DNA from: Symbiodinium natans | Lineage: Eukaryota > Sar > Dinophyceae > Suessiales > Symbiodiniaceae | Reading direction: 5' to 3' | Length of the DNA: 64,000 bases | Assembly (NCBI GenBank): GCA_905221605.1 | Contig: CAJNDS010000369.1 | Span: 1-64,000, forward strand | Part shown: positions 10,500 to 21,800 of the stretch, in pieces | Position numbering within the stretch: position 1 is the stretch's first letter | Layout of the letters: every line of letters starts with the position of its first letter | Notes under the pieces: model-generated | The model's input: only the letters and a program-made list of their open reading frames with translations | Database searches by the model: none | What the model was told of the DNA's origin: nothing | Made by a program: the position numbers and the translations under genes

Positions 10500-13400
10500 A
10501 GCGCACTATTTTTTTAAAAGAATGTAAGGAATTTAAACGCTTGAAATTCCTTAAATTGGAAATAGGGCCGGTATTTCTTTTTTAAGGAATTTAAGGGATT
10601 TAAAGGCCTTAAATTCCTTAAATTCCTTAAATTGGAAATAGGGCCGGTATTTCTTTTTTATGGAATTTAAGGAATTTAAAGGGCTTAAATTCCTTAAATC
10701 CCTTAAATTGGAAATAGGGCCGGTATTTCTTTTTTAAGGAATTTAAGGAATTTAAAGGGCTTAAATTCCTTAAATTCCTTAAATTGGAAATAGCGCCGGT
10801 ATTTCTTTTTTAAGGAATTTAAAGAATTTAAGGAATTTATAAAATTTAAATTGGGGGGCCTGGGTTTTGCAATAGGGGCCGCCGATTTAAATTTAATAAA
10901 TCCTTTAAATTCCTTAAATTCCTTAAATTGGAAATAGGGCCGGCATTTCTTTTTTAAGGAATTTAAGGAATTTAAAGGGCTTAAATTCCTTAAATTCCTT
11001 AAATTGGAAATAGGGCCGGCATTTCTTTTTTAAGGAATTTAAGGAATTTAAAGGGCTTAAATTCCTTAAATTCCTTAAATTGGAAATAGGGCAGGTATTT
11101 CTTTTTTAAGGAATTTAAAGAATTTAATGAATTTATAAAATTTAAATTGGGGGCCTGGGTTTTGAAATAGGGGCCGCCGATTTAAATTTTATAAATCCTT
11201 TAAATTCTTTAAATTCCTTAAATTGGAAATAGGGCCGGTATTTCTTTTTTAAAGAATTTAAGGAATTTAAATGGCTTAAATTCCTTAAATTCCTTAAATT
11301 GGAAATAGGGCCGGTATTTCTTTTTTAAGGAATTTAAGGAATTTAAAGGGCTTAAATTCCTTAAATTCCTTAAATTGGAAATAGGGCCGGTATTTCTTTT
11401 TTAAGGAATTTAAAGAATTTAAGGACTTTATAAAATTTAAATTGGGTGGCCTGGGTTTTGAAATAGGGGCCGCCGATTTAAATTCTATAAATCCTTTAAA
11501 TTCTTTAAATTCCTTAAATTGGAAATAGGGCCGGTATTTCTTTTTTAAGGAATTTAAGGAATTTAAAGGGCTTAAATTCCTTAAATTCCTTAAATTGGAA
11601 ATAGGGCCGGTATTTCTTTTTTAAGGAATTTAAGGAATTTAAAGGGCTTAAATTCCTTAAATTGGAAATAGGCCCGGCATTTCTTTTTTAAGGAATTTAA
11701 GGAATTTAAAGGGCTTAAATTCCTTAAATTCCTTAAATTGGAAATAGGGCCTGCATTTCTTTTTTAAGGAATTTAAAGAATTTAAAGAATTTATAAAATT
11801 TAAATTGGGTGGCCTGGGTTTTGAAATAGGGGCCGCCGATTTAAATTTTATAAATCCTTTAAATTCCTTAAGTTGGAAATAGGGCCGGCATTTCTTTTTT
11901 AAGGAATTTAAGGAATTTAAAGGGCGTAAATTCCTTAAATTCCTTAAATTGGAAATAGGGCCGGCATTCCTTTTTTAAGGAATTTAAGGAATTTAAAGGC
12001 CTTAAATTCCTTAAATTCCTTAAATTGGATATAGGGCCGGTATTTCTTTTTTAAGGAACTTAAAGAATTTAAGGAATTTATAAAATTTAAATTGGGGGCC
12101 TGGGTTTTGAAATAGGGGCCGCCGATTTAAATTTTATAAATCCTTTAAATTCTTTAAATTCCTTAAATTGGAAATAAGGCCGGTATTTCTTTTTTTAAAG
12201 AATTTAAGGCATTTAAACGGCTTAAATTCCTTAAATTCCTTAAATTGGAAATAGGGCCGGTATTTCTTTTTTAAGGAATTTAAGGAATTTAAAGGGCTTA
12301 AATTCCTTAAATTCCTTAAATTGGAAATAGGGCCGGTATTTCTTTTTTAAGGAATTTAAAGAAATTCAGGGATTTATAAAATTTAAATTGGGTGGCCTGG
12401 GTTTTGAAAGAGGGGCCGCCGATTTAAATTTTATAAATCCTTTAAATTCCTTAAATTCCTTAAATTGGAAATAGGGCCGGCATTTCTGTTTTAAGGAATT
12501 TACGGAATTTAAAGGGCTTAAATTCCTTAAATTCCTTAAATTGGAAATAGGGCCGGCATTTCTTTTTTAAGGAATTTAAGGAATTTAAAGGGCTTACATT
12601 TACAGGGCTTAAATTCCTTAAATTCCTTAAATTGGAAATAGGGCCGGTATTTCGTTTTTAAGGATTTTAAAGAATTTAAGGAATTTATAAAATTTAAATT
12701 GGGGGGCCTGGGTTTTGAAATAGGGGCCGCCGATTTAAATTTTATAAATCCTTTAAATTCTTTAAATTCCTTAAATTGGAAATAAGGCCGGTATTTCTTT
12801 TGTAAAGAATTTAAGGAATTTAAAGGGCGTAAATTCCTTAAATTCCTTAAATTGGAAATAGGGCCGGTATTTCTTTTTTAAAGAATTTAAAGAATTTATA
12901 AAATTTAAACTGGGTGGCCTGGGTTTTGAAATAGGGGCCGCCGATTTAAATTGTATAAATCCTGTAAATTCCTTAAATTCCTTAAATTGGAAATAGGGCC
13001 GGCATTTCTTTTTTAAGGAATTTAAGGAATTTAAAGGGCTTAAATTCCTTAAATTCCTTAAATTGGAAATAGGGCCGGCATTTCTTTTTTAAGGAATTTA
13101 AGGAATTTAAAGGGCTTAAATTCCTTAAATTCCTTAAATTGGAAATAGGGCCGGTATTTCTTTTTTAAGGAATTTAAGGAATTTAAAGGGCTTAAATTCC
13201 TTAAATTCCTTAAATTGGAAATAGCGCCGGTATTTCTTTTTCAAGGATTTAAAGAATTTAAGGAATTTATAAAATTTAAATTGGGTGGCCTGGGTTTTGA
13301 AATAGGGGCCGCCGATGTAAATTTTATAAATCCTTTAAATTCTGTAAATTCCTTAAATTGGAAATAAGGCCGGTATTTCTTTTTTAAAGAATTTAAGGAA

Positions 13401-14985
13401 TTTAAAGGGCTTAAATTCCTTAAATTCCTTAAATTGGAAATAGGGCCGGTATTTCTTTTTTAAGGAATTTAAGGAATTTAAAGGGCTTAAATTCCTTAAA
13501 TTCCTTAAATTGGAAATAGCGCCGGTATTTCTTTTTCAAGGATTTAAAGAATTTAAGGAATTTATAAAATTTAAATTGGGTGGCCTGGGTTTTGAAATAG
13601 GGGCCGCCGATTTAATTTTTATAAATCCTTTAAATTCCTTAAATTCCTTAAATTGGAAATAGGGCCGGCATTTCTTTTTTAAGGAATTTAAGGAATTTAA
13701 AGGGCTTAAATTCCTTAAATTCCTTAAATTGGAAATAGGGCCGGCATTTCTTTTTTAAGGAATTTAAGGAATTTAAAGGGCTTAAATTCCTTAAATTCCT
13801 TAAATTGGAAATAGCGCCGGTATTTCTTTTTTAAGGAATTTAAAGAATTTCAGGAATTTACAAAATTCAAATTGGGTGGCCTGGGTTTTGAAATCCGCCG
13901 ATTTAAATTTTATAAATCCTTTAAATTCCTTAAATTCCTTAAATTGGAAATAAGGCCGGTATTTCTTTTTTAAAGAATTTAAAGAATTTAAAGGGCGTAA
14001 ATTCCTTAAATTCCTTAAATTGGAAATAGGGCCGGTATTTCTTTTTTAAAGAATTTAAGGAATTTAAACGGCTTAAATTCCTTAAATTGGAAATAGGGCC
14101 GGTATTTCTTTTTTAAGGAATTTAAAGAATTTAAGGAATTTATAAAATTTAAATTGGGTGGCCTGGGTTTTGAAATAGGGGCCGCCGATTTAAATTTTAT
14201 GAATCCTTTAAATTCCTTAAATTCCTTAAATTGGAAATAGGGCCTGCATTTCTTTTTTAAGGAATTTAAGGAATTTAAAGGGCTTAAATTCCTTAAATTC
14301 CTTAAATTGGAAATAGGGCCGGTATTTCTTTTTTATGGAATTTAAGGAATTTAAAGGGCTTAAATTCCTTAAATTCCTTAAATTGGAAATAGGGCCGGTA
14401 TTTCTTTTTTTAGGAATTTAAAGAATTTAAGGAATTTATAACATTTAAATTGGGGGGCCTGGGTTTTGAAATAGGGGCCGCCGATTAAAAAGGCTTTTTT
14501 TTTAATTTCAAAACCACCTTAAATTCCTAAATACCTAATTGAGGAATTTAAGGAATCTAAGATTGTTTTAAAATTTGCAAAGGCCTTTTTTTAAATTTTA
14601 CAAAAATCTTAAATTCCTTATTCTTTAAACTCCTAAATACATAATTTAAGAATTTAAGGAATTTAAGGCTTTTTAAAATTTAAAAAAGGGCCGGCCCAAC
14701 AATTTTATTTACCCAATTTAAGAATTTAAGGAATTTAAGTTTTTTTTTTAACATTTAAAAATGTTTTTTTTTAATTTAAGAAACCCTTAAACTCCTTAAA
14801 TTCTTTAAATTCCTAAATACCTAATTTAAGAATTTAAGGATTTTAAGGAATTTAGGGTTTTTTTAAAATTTAAAAGGGGCCTGCCAAAAAAATATTTACC
14901 CAATTTAAGAATTTATGGAATTTAAGGAATTTAAGGAATTTATGGAATTGAAGGTTGAAAGCCCGGGCCTTCTAGATTTTAAGAG
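10500..14985. repeat. AT-rich satellite with nested ~75-80 bp and ~295 bp periodicity
   Basis: The basic unit is built from AAATTCCTT direct repeats, then GGAAATAGGGCCGGTATTTC, then TTTAAGGAATTTAAGGAA, about 75-80 bp long. Every three or so units a distinct segment (GGCCTGGGTTTTGAAATAGG followed by GGCCGCCGATTTAAA) appears. I count 13 of these markers from ~10,876 to ~14,471, mostly 277-312 bp apart with some at ~220 or ~362, which indicates unit gain and loss. Each unit is rich in inverted AAGGAATTT/AAATTCCTT pairs and could form hairpins. From ~14,490 the order decays into AT-rich remnants. No coding capacity was seen. Confidence 0.95.
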
Positions 14986-15009
14986 TTTTAAGGTTTTTTT
15001 CATATTTAA

Positions 15010-15785
15010 AAGGTGGGGAGGCCCAGCGCCTTCCCCCTAAATCCTTAAACCCTATACCCTAAGCCCCTAAGCGCCTAAGGGCCTCACCCCTAAACCCTTA
15101 AGCCCTAAACCCTACGCTCCTAAGCTCCGAACAACCTACCCCCTAAATCCTCAAACCCTAAGCTCCAAAGCTCCTAAGCTCCTCAACGTCTACCCCCTAA
15201 ACCCTAAACCCTAAGCTCCTGAGGTCCTAAGCGCCTAAGGGCCTACCCCCTAAATCCTCAAACCCTAAGCTCCAAAGCTCCTAAGCTCCTCAACGTCTAC
15301 CCCCTAAACCCTAAACCCTAAACCCTAAGCTCCTGAGGTCCTAAGCGCCTAAGTGCCTACCCCCTAAATCCTCAAACCCTAAGCTCCAAAGCTCCTAAGC
15401 TCCTCAACGTCTACCCCCTAAACCCTAAACCCTAAACCCTAAGCTCCTGAGGTCCTAAGCGCCTAAGTGCCTACCCCCTAAATCCTCAAACCCTAAGCTC
15501 CAAAGCTCCTAAGCTCCTCAACGTCTACCCCCTAAACCCTTAAACCCTAAACCCTGAGCTCCTGAGGTCCTAAGCGCCTAAGTGCCTACCCGCTAAATCC
15601 TTAAACCCTCCTAAGCTCCTAAGCTCCTAAGCTCCTAAGCTCCGAAGCGCCTAAGCGCCTACCCCCCAAACCCTTAAGCCTTAAATCAAACCCTAAACCC
15701 TAAGCTCCTAGGCTCCGAAATCCTTAAACCTGCACCCTAAGCTCCTAAGCGCCTCAGCGCCTACCCCCTAAACCCTGAGACCCCG
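15010..15785. repeat. ~118-bp tandem repeat containing CCCTAAA words
   Basis: About four good copies of a unit made of CCTAAGCTCC, TGAGGTCCTAAGCGCCTAAG, ACCCCCTAAATCCTCAAACC and CTCAACGTCTACCCCC, followed by one to three CCCTAAA heptamers. The copies differ mainly in heptamer number. Both flanks decay. Confidence 0.85.
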
Positions 15786-15859
15786 GGGCCCCTTTTAAAT
15801 TTTAAAAATCCTTGCCTTCTTCTTTGCTGAAATTTTCTAGGTTTTAAGGATTTAAAATT

Positions 15860-16240
15860 TAAAAAGGAGCTTTCGTTTGAGGTTGAGGGCACGCTAGGGC
15901 TGACAAAAATCCTTTGCTAGGGTTTACAAAAAACCCTTTCGCTTACACGTGTTTTTTTAAAAATACTTTCGTTTTTGAGGGTGGTGGCACACCAAGGTTT
16001 ACAAGAATCCTTTCGTTTTTGAAGTTCAGGACACACTAGGGTTTACACAAAAACTGTCGTTTTGACGTTGCCGGCGCAGCTGGTTGATAAACAAGCCTTT
16101 CGTTGTTGATGTTGAGGACATATCAAGGTTCAAATCGAACCTTTCGTTAAAAGATGATGGCGCTTTAAGGTTTTGCAAAACAACAACTTTCGTTAACGTT
16201 GTTGCAGTCTTACGTTTTTCAATACTTTAAGATTTTTACA
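15860..16240. repeat. Diverged ~55-70 bp repeats (CTTTCGTTTTTGAGGTTGAGGAC family)
   Basis: Repeated but divergent blocks of CTTTCGTTT..., then GAGGTTGAGGACACAC, then TAGGGTTTACAAAAA occur about six times. There is no open frame. The families on both sides differ, so this is a separate short array. Confidence 0.6.
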
Positions 16241-16494
16241 GGCTGCAAGAAGAGCTTTTTTTGTAAATCCATAATATGATTGAGGTCTCAGGTCTCCACT
16301 CTAGATTTTAATGCTTTGCAGTAACCATAACTAAAACTGCAAATACAGTGATGTTTGCCCAATGTTCATATCTTGAGCCTCCCAAATATTATGAAAAAAT
16401 GAATGCCTGAATTCAATTATTCAAAATGTTTAAATTATGGGTCCTCTAAAAGACTTAACACCCTTTAAATAGCTCAGTGTGGTTCGTTTATTCA

Positions 16495-16527
16495 TCGCAT
16501 CTCTCTCCCTCTCTTTCTCTTTCACTC

Positions 16528-16565
<38 letters not shown>

Positions 16566-16665
16566 TTGTCTCTATCTCTCCCTCTCTCTCTCTCTCTCCC
16601 TCTCTGCCTCCTTCCTTCCTTCCCCCTTCCTTCCTTCCTTCCATTCCTTTCTCTTCCCCTCTTCC
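16495..16665. repeat. CT-rich microsatellite and CCTT low-complexity tract
   Basis: (CT)n and (TCTC)n at ~16,500-16,610, then (CCTT)n to ~16,650. Open frames on both strands here encode Ser/Leu or Arg/Glu runs and are products of the microsatellite. Confidence 0.9.
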
Positions 16666-16784
16666 TGCTTCTTCTTGTTCGTTCCTCTTCCCTCCTCGCC
16701 CCTCCCGTTTTTAACTTGCCATTCAACAAGGAATAAAGGAAGAAAGTCCAGGATAAGAGAAGGTAGAGCTGTGTTATCACCAGA

Positions 16785-17455
16785 AACATGACACATTTTC
16801 CGCGAAATCTGTGTCAGTAGAGCTGTGCTAACACACGAAACATGACACATTTTCTGCGGAATATGTGTCACTAGAGTTGTGTTAACACCAACAGCATGAC
16901 ACATTTTCCGTAAAATATGTGTCAGTAGAGCTGCTAACACCAAAAACATGACACATTTCCCGCAGAATAGTGTCACTCGAGTTGTGTTAACACCATAAAT
17001 ATGACACATTTACTGCAGAATATGTGTCGCCAGAGTTGTGTTAACACCAAAAGCATGACATATTTTCCGCAACATATGTGTCAGTGGAGCTGTGCTAGCA
17101 CCAAAAACGTGACACATTTCCGCGGAACATGTGTCACCAGAGTTGCGTTAAAACCAAAAACATGACACGCTTTTTGCAAAATATGTGTCCGTAGAGCTGT
17201 GCTAACACAAAACACACATTTTCTGCAGAATATGTGTCACGAGAGTTGTGTTAACACAAAAGCATGACACATTTTCCGCAGAATATGTGTCAGTAGAGCT
17301 GTGCTAACACCAAAAACATGACACATTTCCCGCAGAATATGTGTCACTCGAGTTGTGTTAACACCATAAATATGACACATTTTCTGCAGAATATGTGTCG
17401 CAAGAGTTGTGCTAACACCAAAAACATGACACATTTTCCGCGGAATCTGTGTCAC
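16785..17455. repeat. ~54-bp tandem repeat made of two palindromes, ~12 copies
   Basis: Each unit has a first palindrome with arms TGACACAT and ATGTGTCA around a ~12-bp TTTCCGCAGAAT-like centre, then a second centred on GTGTTAACAC with CAAAAAC after it. Copies alternate between an AGTAGAGCTGTGCTAACACC and a CAGAGTTGTGTTAACACC version, which suggests a two-unit higher-order repeat. Some copies have short deletions. No gene is supported. Confidence 0.9.
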
Positions 17456-17499
17456 CTGCCTCTCCTGCTTTTGTCCTCTCCTAATCTCCTCTCAAAACC

Positions 17500-18265
17500 T
17501 GTCTATCTCTATCTCTATCTCTATCTCTATCTCTATCTCTATCTCTATCTCTATCTCTATCTCTATCTGTATCTATCTATCTATATATATATATATATTC
17601 TATCTATACATCTTGCGTGTGTGATTTTTTAAAGGGCTCCAGCGTAGCCCTAACTATATTTGTCTATGTATCTGCCATCTTTATATCTTGTTCATCCCTT
17701 TTTTAAAGGGCCCTAGTTCCTACACCCTATCCCCTGCCCATTTGCAGGGCTCCCCTAGCCCCCTACCCCCTACGCCACCCCGCACCCCTTCCCCCAACCT
17801 GCCCCCTCTATGTCTCTATCTCCAGCTATGTATCTCTATCTATCTATATCTATCAATATGTCTGCCATCTATATGTCTTATTTATTTATCTTATCTTATT
17901 CTGTAAAGGGCTCCAACGCAGCCCACGCTCCCACAGCCCCCGCCGCCCTCACTGCCAACACCTCCTACCCCGCCCCTACCCCCTTTCGACTTCCTTCCCC
18001 TTTCCCCCTACCCACTACCCTGCCCCCTGTGTATTTCTATCTTTACCTCTCCATCTCGATCTCTATCTCTATTTATCTCTATCTAAATATCTGCCCTCCA
18101 TGTATCTTATTTATCTTATTTTTGAAAGGGCTCCAACGCAGCCCTACGCCACCGCCCTCACTGCCCACACCTCCCCCAGGCCCCTGCCCCCCCTCCTTTC
18201 ATGCCTTTGCCCTCTCCTAATCTCCTGCCCTTTGCCCTCTCAAATCCTGCCCTTTGCCCTCTCAA
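17500..18265. repeat. (TCTATC)n microsatellites and ~220-bp repeats with AAAGGGCTCCAACGCAGCCC
   Basis: A TCTATC hexamer run (~17,506-17,590) passes into (TA)n. The block AAAGGGCTCCAGCGTAGCCC / AAAGGGCTCCAACGCAGCCC recurs at ~17,630, 17,905 and 18,126 (with a partial near 17,704). Each is followed by C-rich sequence and a TATCTCTATC stretch, giving a degenerate repeat of about 220 bp. Confidence 0.75.
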
Positions 18266-18840
18266 AACCTGCGCCCCTCAGGGAAGCCCCCTGCGAAAAC
18301 TGCAGGCAACCTGGTGGATATTGAAAGAAGCAGATTCACAGAAGGAGGGAAGGAGAACGACAGACACGGAGCAAGAGATAGAGAAACAGAAGCAGGAGAG
18401 AGAAGCAACGGTCCTCTCCAAGCTGTTTTCAGACTGACCCCAAAGACCGGGGTGGGCGCGAGTTCGCCCCTTGCCACTCGAAAGCCTCCCTTTCTTGGAA
18501 ACAAACAACAGGCAGGAACCTCTTCTTTCAAAGAATCCGTGTCAGAAGAAAAAAAGGATACTGCGATAGCCTCCTCATTCATATTTTAATTCCTCCCAAA
18601 TGCTTTCGGCTCTTTTTTTGATAGATGAGTGGGTCCGTCCTCTCCTTTTGAAGTGAGAGAGTTTATTTTCTTAGAATGCGTCCTTTGCATTCTTAATCAG
18701 AGGTAGCCCTGCCTATGTTGAATACAGATGAGGGCGTTGTCCTGAAAGGCTCTCCTGTTCTAAGGAACACCATGAACGATAGAACCCTTCATTTGAAAAG
18801 GAATCAAAGAGTCCATCCAGCATTTCAATATAATGACAGG
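18266..18840. other. Transition into the purine/pyrimidine-skewed repeat block
   Basis: No gene is supported; overlapping short frames on both strands have no recognisable domain. It may be a worn copy of the units to the right. Confidence 0.35.
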
Positions 18841-21800
18841 ATTTCGCTGTTGACAGGAATGCTATTGTCTTTAAGAAGCTCTCTTTTTCCTTCCTTGCGT
18901 TCTCCCTCTTCGTGCGCCCCGCTTTCTGCACGCTCCCTTTCTTGTGTCCCTTCTGCGGCCCTTTCTTCCTCTGTTCCTTTTGTCATTGGGGGGATAGAAG
19001 AAGGGCAAGGTTAAGCAAGGAGAATGAAGGGAATGATATGATGGAAGGAGGACTTCTCCTGCTCCTTGTAACTACCTGGTCACCTTCCACACTTCTCCAC
19101 ATGTCTCTGTGATCTTTTCTCTGGTTTTTCTTCTTAGCAAGGTGGGGAAAGTGTCCTCCTCTCACACCCCTCTTTCACAGCGCAGGACCATGTCCAGAAC
19201 AGGACTCATCCTTTGTACAGGCTCTGCCTCGTAGAGTCAGAAAGGATGAGCAATGAACAGAAACACCGGGGGCACCGGAGTGAGAGACATGGAGACAGAT
19301 AGCGAAGCAAAGAGAAGGAGACAGTAATCAGGGAGAAGAGGAAGAAGGAAGACAGTGGAAGAGCGATAGATAGGGAAACAAGGCGAAGGAAACGGAAACA
19401 ATGAAGAAGAGGAAGGAGGAAGCGATGGTGAAAAGAAGGCCGCTTGGAGAACAAAAAGGGATCAGAGAAGATCAAGAAGAAACGAGACCAGGTAGGGCAG
19501 GACACTTGTTTTTGTTATCCACTGTTCCTTTTCCTTAGCCCTTACACTTATTACCCGAGCATCGCTCACTCCTTTCTTCCACGGTCTTTGTCCTTCTTTT
19601 CTCCTCTCCATCTATCTATCCTCTCTCTAGCTCTCCTTCCTTTCTTTTCCCATGTTCGTTCTCCTCCTTTCTCCGCTCTCCTTTTGACCCTTTCCTCCTC
19701 TGTTCCTTTTGTCATTAAGTAGGGGGATAGAACAAGGGCAAGGTTAAGCAAGGAGAATGAAGGGAATGATGAGATGGAAGGAGGACTTCTCCTGCTCCTT
19801 CTAACTACCTTCCACGCCGCTCTACATGTCTCTGTGTTCGTTTCTCTTGTTTCTCTTCTTAGCAATGTGGGGAAAGGGTCCTCCTCTCACACCTCTCCTT
19901 CACTCTTGGACGCCCGTTAAAGGGCACCTGAAACTCTTGGGGAAGGCTCAGAAGAGGGGTTTGGGGTGTGTGGAAAGAGGCAGTGCAGGACCATGTCCAG
20001 AGCAGGACCCATCGTTTGTACAGGGTCTGCCTCGTAAAGTCAGAAAGGATGAGCAATGCATAGGCAACACCGGGGGGGCTCTGGAGTGAAAGAGATGGAG
20101 ACAGACAGCGAAGCAAAGAGAAGGAGACGGTAATCATGAAGAAGAGGAAGAAGGAAGACAGTGGAAGAGCGACATATAGGGAAACAGGGTGAAGGACACA
20201 AAAGAGGAAGGAGGAAGCGACGGTGAAAAGAGGGTCGCTTGGAGAACAAAAGGGGGTCAGGGAAGATCAAGAAGAAAAGGGAATAGGTAGGGCAGGGCAC
20301 TTGTTTCTGCGAGCATCGCTCACTCCTTTCTTCCACGGTCTTTGTCCTTCATTTCTCCTCTCTATCTCTCTATCCTCTCTCTAGCTCTCCTTCCTTTCTT
20401 GTTCCATGTTCGTTCTCCTCCTTTCTCCGCTCTCCCTTTTCTCGGGGGCAAGGTTAAGCGAGGAGAATGAATGGAATGATAAGGTCGAAGGAGGACTGCT
20501 CCTGCGCCTTGTAACTACCTTCCACAGCTCTCTGCATGTCTCTGTGTTCTTTTCTCTTGGTTTCTTCTTAGCAACGTGGGGAAAGGGTCCTCCTCTGACA
20601 CCTCTCCTTCACTCGTGGAGGCCCCTTGAAAAGAAGGCGTGTGAAATTTTTTGGAAAGAGGCAGCGCAGGACCATGCCCAGAACAGGACCCATCGTTTGC
20701 ACAGGGTCTGCCTCGTAAAGGATGGGCGGTCTTTGTCCTTCATTTCCCCTCTCTTTCTCTCTATCCTCTCTTTAGCTCTCCCTCCTTCTTTTATCTCCAT
20801 GTTCGCTCTCCTCCTTTCTCCGCTCTCGCTTTTCTCGTGTCCATTCCATGACCCCTTCCTCCGCTGTTCCGTTTGTCATTAAGTAGGGGGGGATAGAAGA
20901 AGGGCAAGGTTAAGCAAAAAGAAAGAAGGGAATGATATGATGGAAGGGGGGCTTCTCCTGCTCCTTGCAGTTAACTACCTTCCACACTTCTCCACATGTC
21001 TTTGTGATCTTTTCTCTTGTTTTTCTCCTTACCAATGTGGGGAAAGGGTCCTCCTCTGACAAAGAGGCAGTGCAGGACCATGTCCAGAACAGAACCCATG
21101 TGTCTGCCTCGTAAGAATGAGCAATGAACAGAAACACCGGGGGACGCCGGAGTGAGAGAGATGGAGACAGATAGAGAAGCAAAGAGAAGGAGACAGTAAT
21201 CAGGGAGGCAGCGGAAGAGCGACAGCGAGGGAAATAGGGTGAAGGAAACAGAAACAATGAGCAAGAGGAAGGAGGAAGCGATGGTGGAAACAGGATTGCT
21301 TGGAGAACAACAAGGAGACGGAGAAAATCAAGAAGAAACGAGAAGAGGTCGGGCAGGACACTTGTTTTTGTTATCCACTGTTCGTTTCCTCACCCTTATG
21401 CTTACTTCCCGAGCATCGCTCACTTCTTTCTTCCACGGTCTTTGTCCTTCATTTCCCCTCTCTATCTCTCCATCCTCTCTCTAGCTCTCCTTCCTTTCTT
21501 GTTCCGTGTTCGTTCTCCTCCTTTCTCCGCTCTCCCTTTTCTCGTGTCCATTCCATGACACTTTCCTCCTCTGTTCCTTTTGTCATTAAGTAGGGGGATA
21601 GAACAAGGGGTTAAGCAAGGAGAATGAAGGGAATGGTGAGATGGAAGGAGGACTTCTCCTGCTCCTTCTAACTACCTTCCACGCCGCTCTACATGTCTCT
21701 GTGTTCGTTTCTGGCAGTGCAGGACCATGTCCAGAGCAGGACCCATCGTTTGTACAGGGTCTGCCTCGTAAAGTCAGAAAGGATGAGCAATGCATAGGCA

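Noticed and set aside
16430-16791. Arg/Glu-rich and Ser/Leu-rich open frames on both strands
   Set aside because: Translations of the CT/GA microsatellite.
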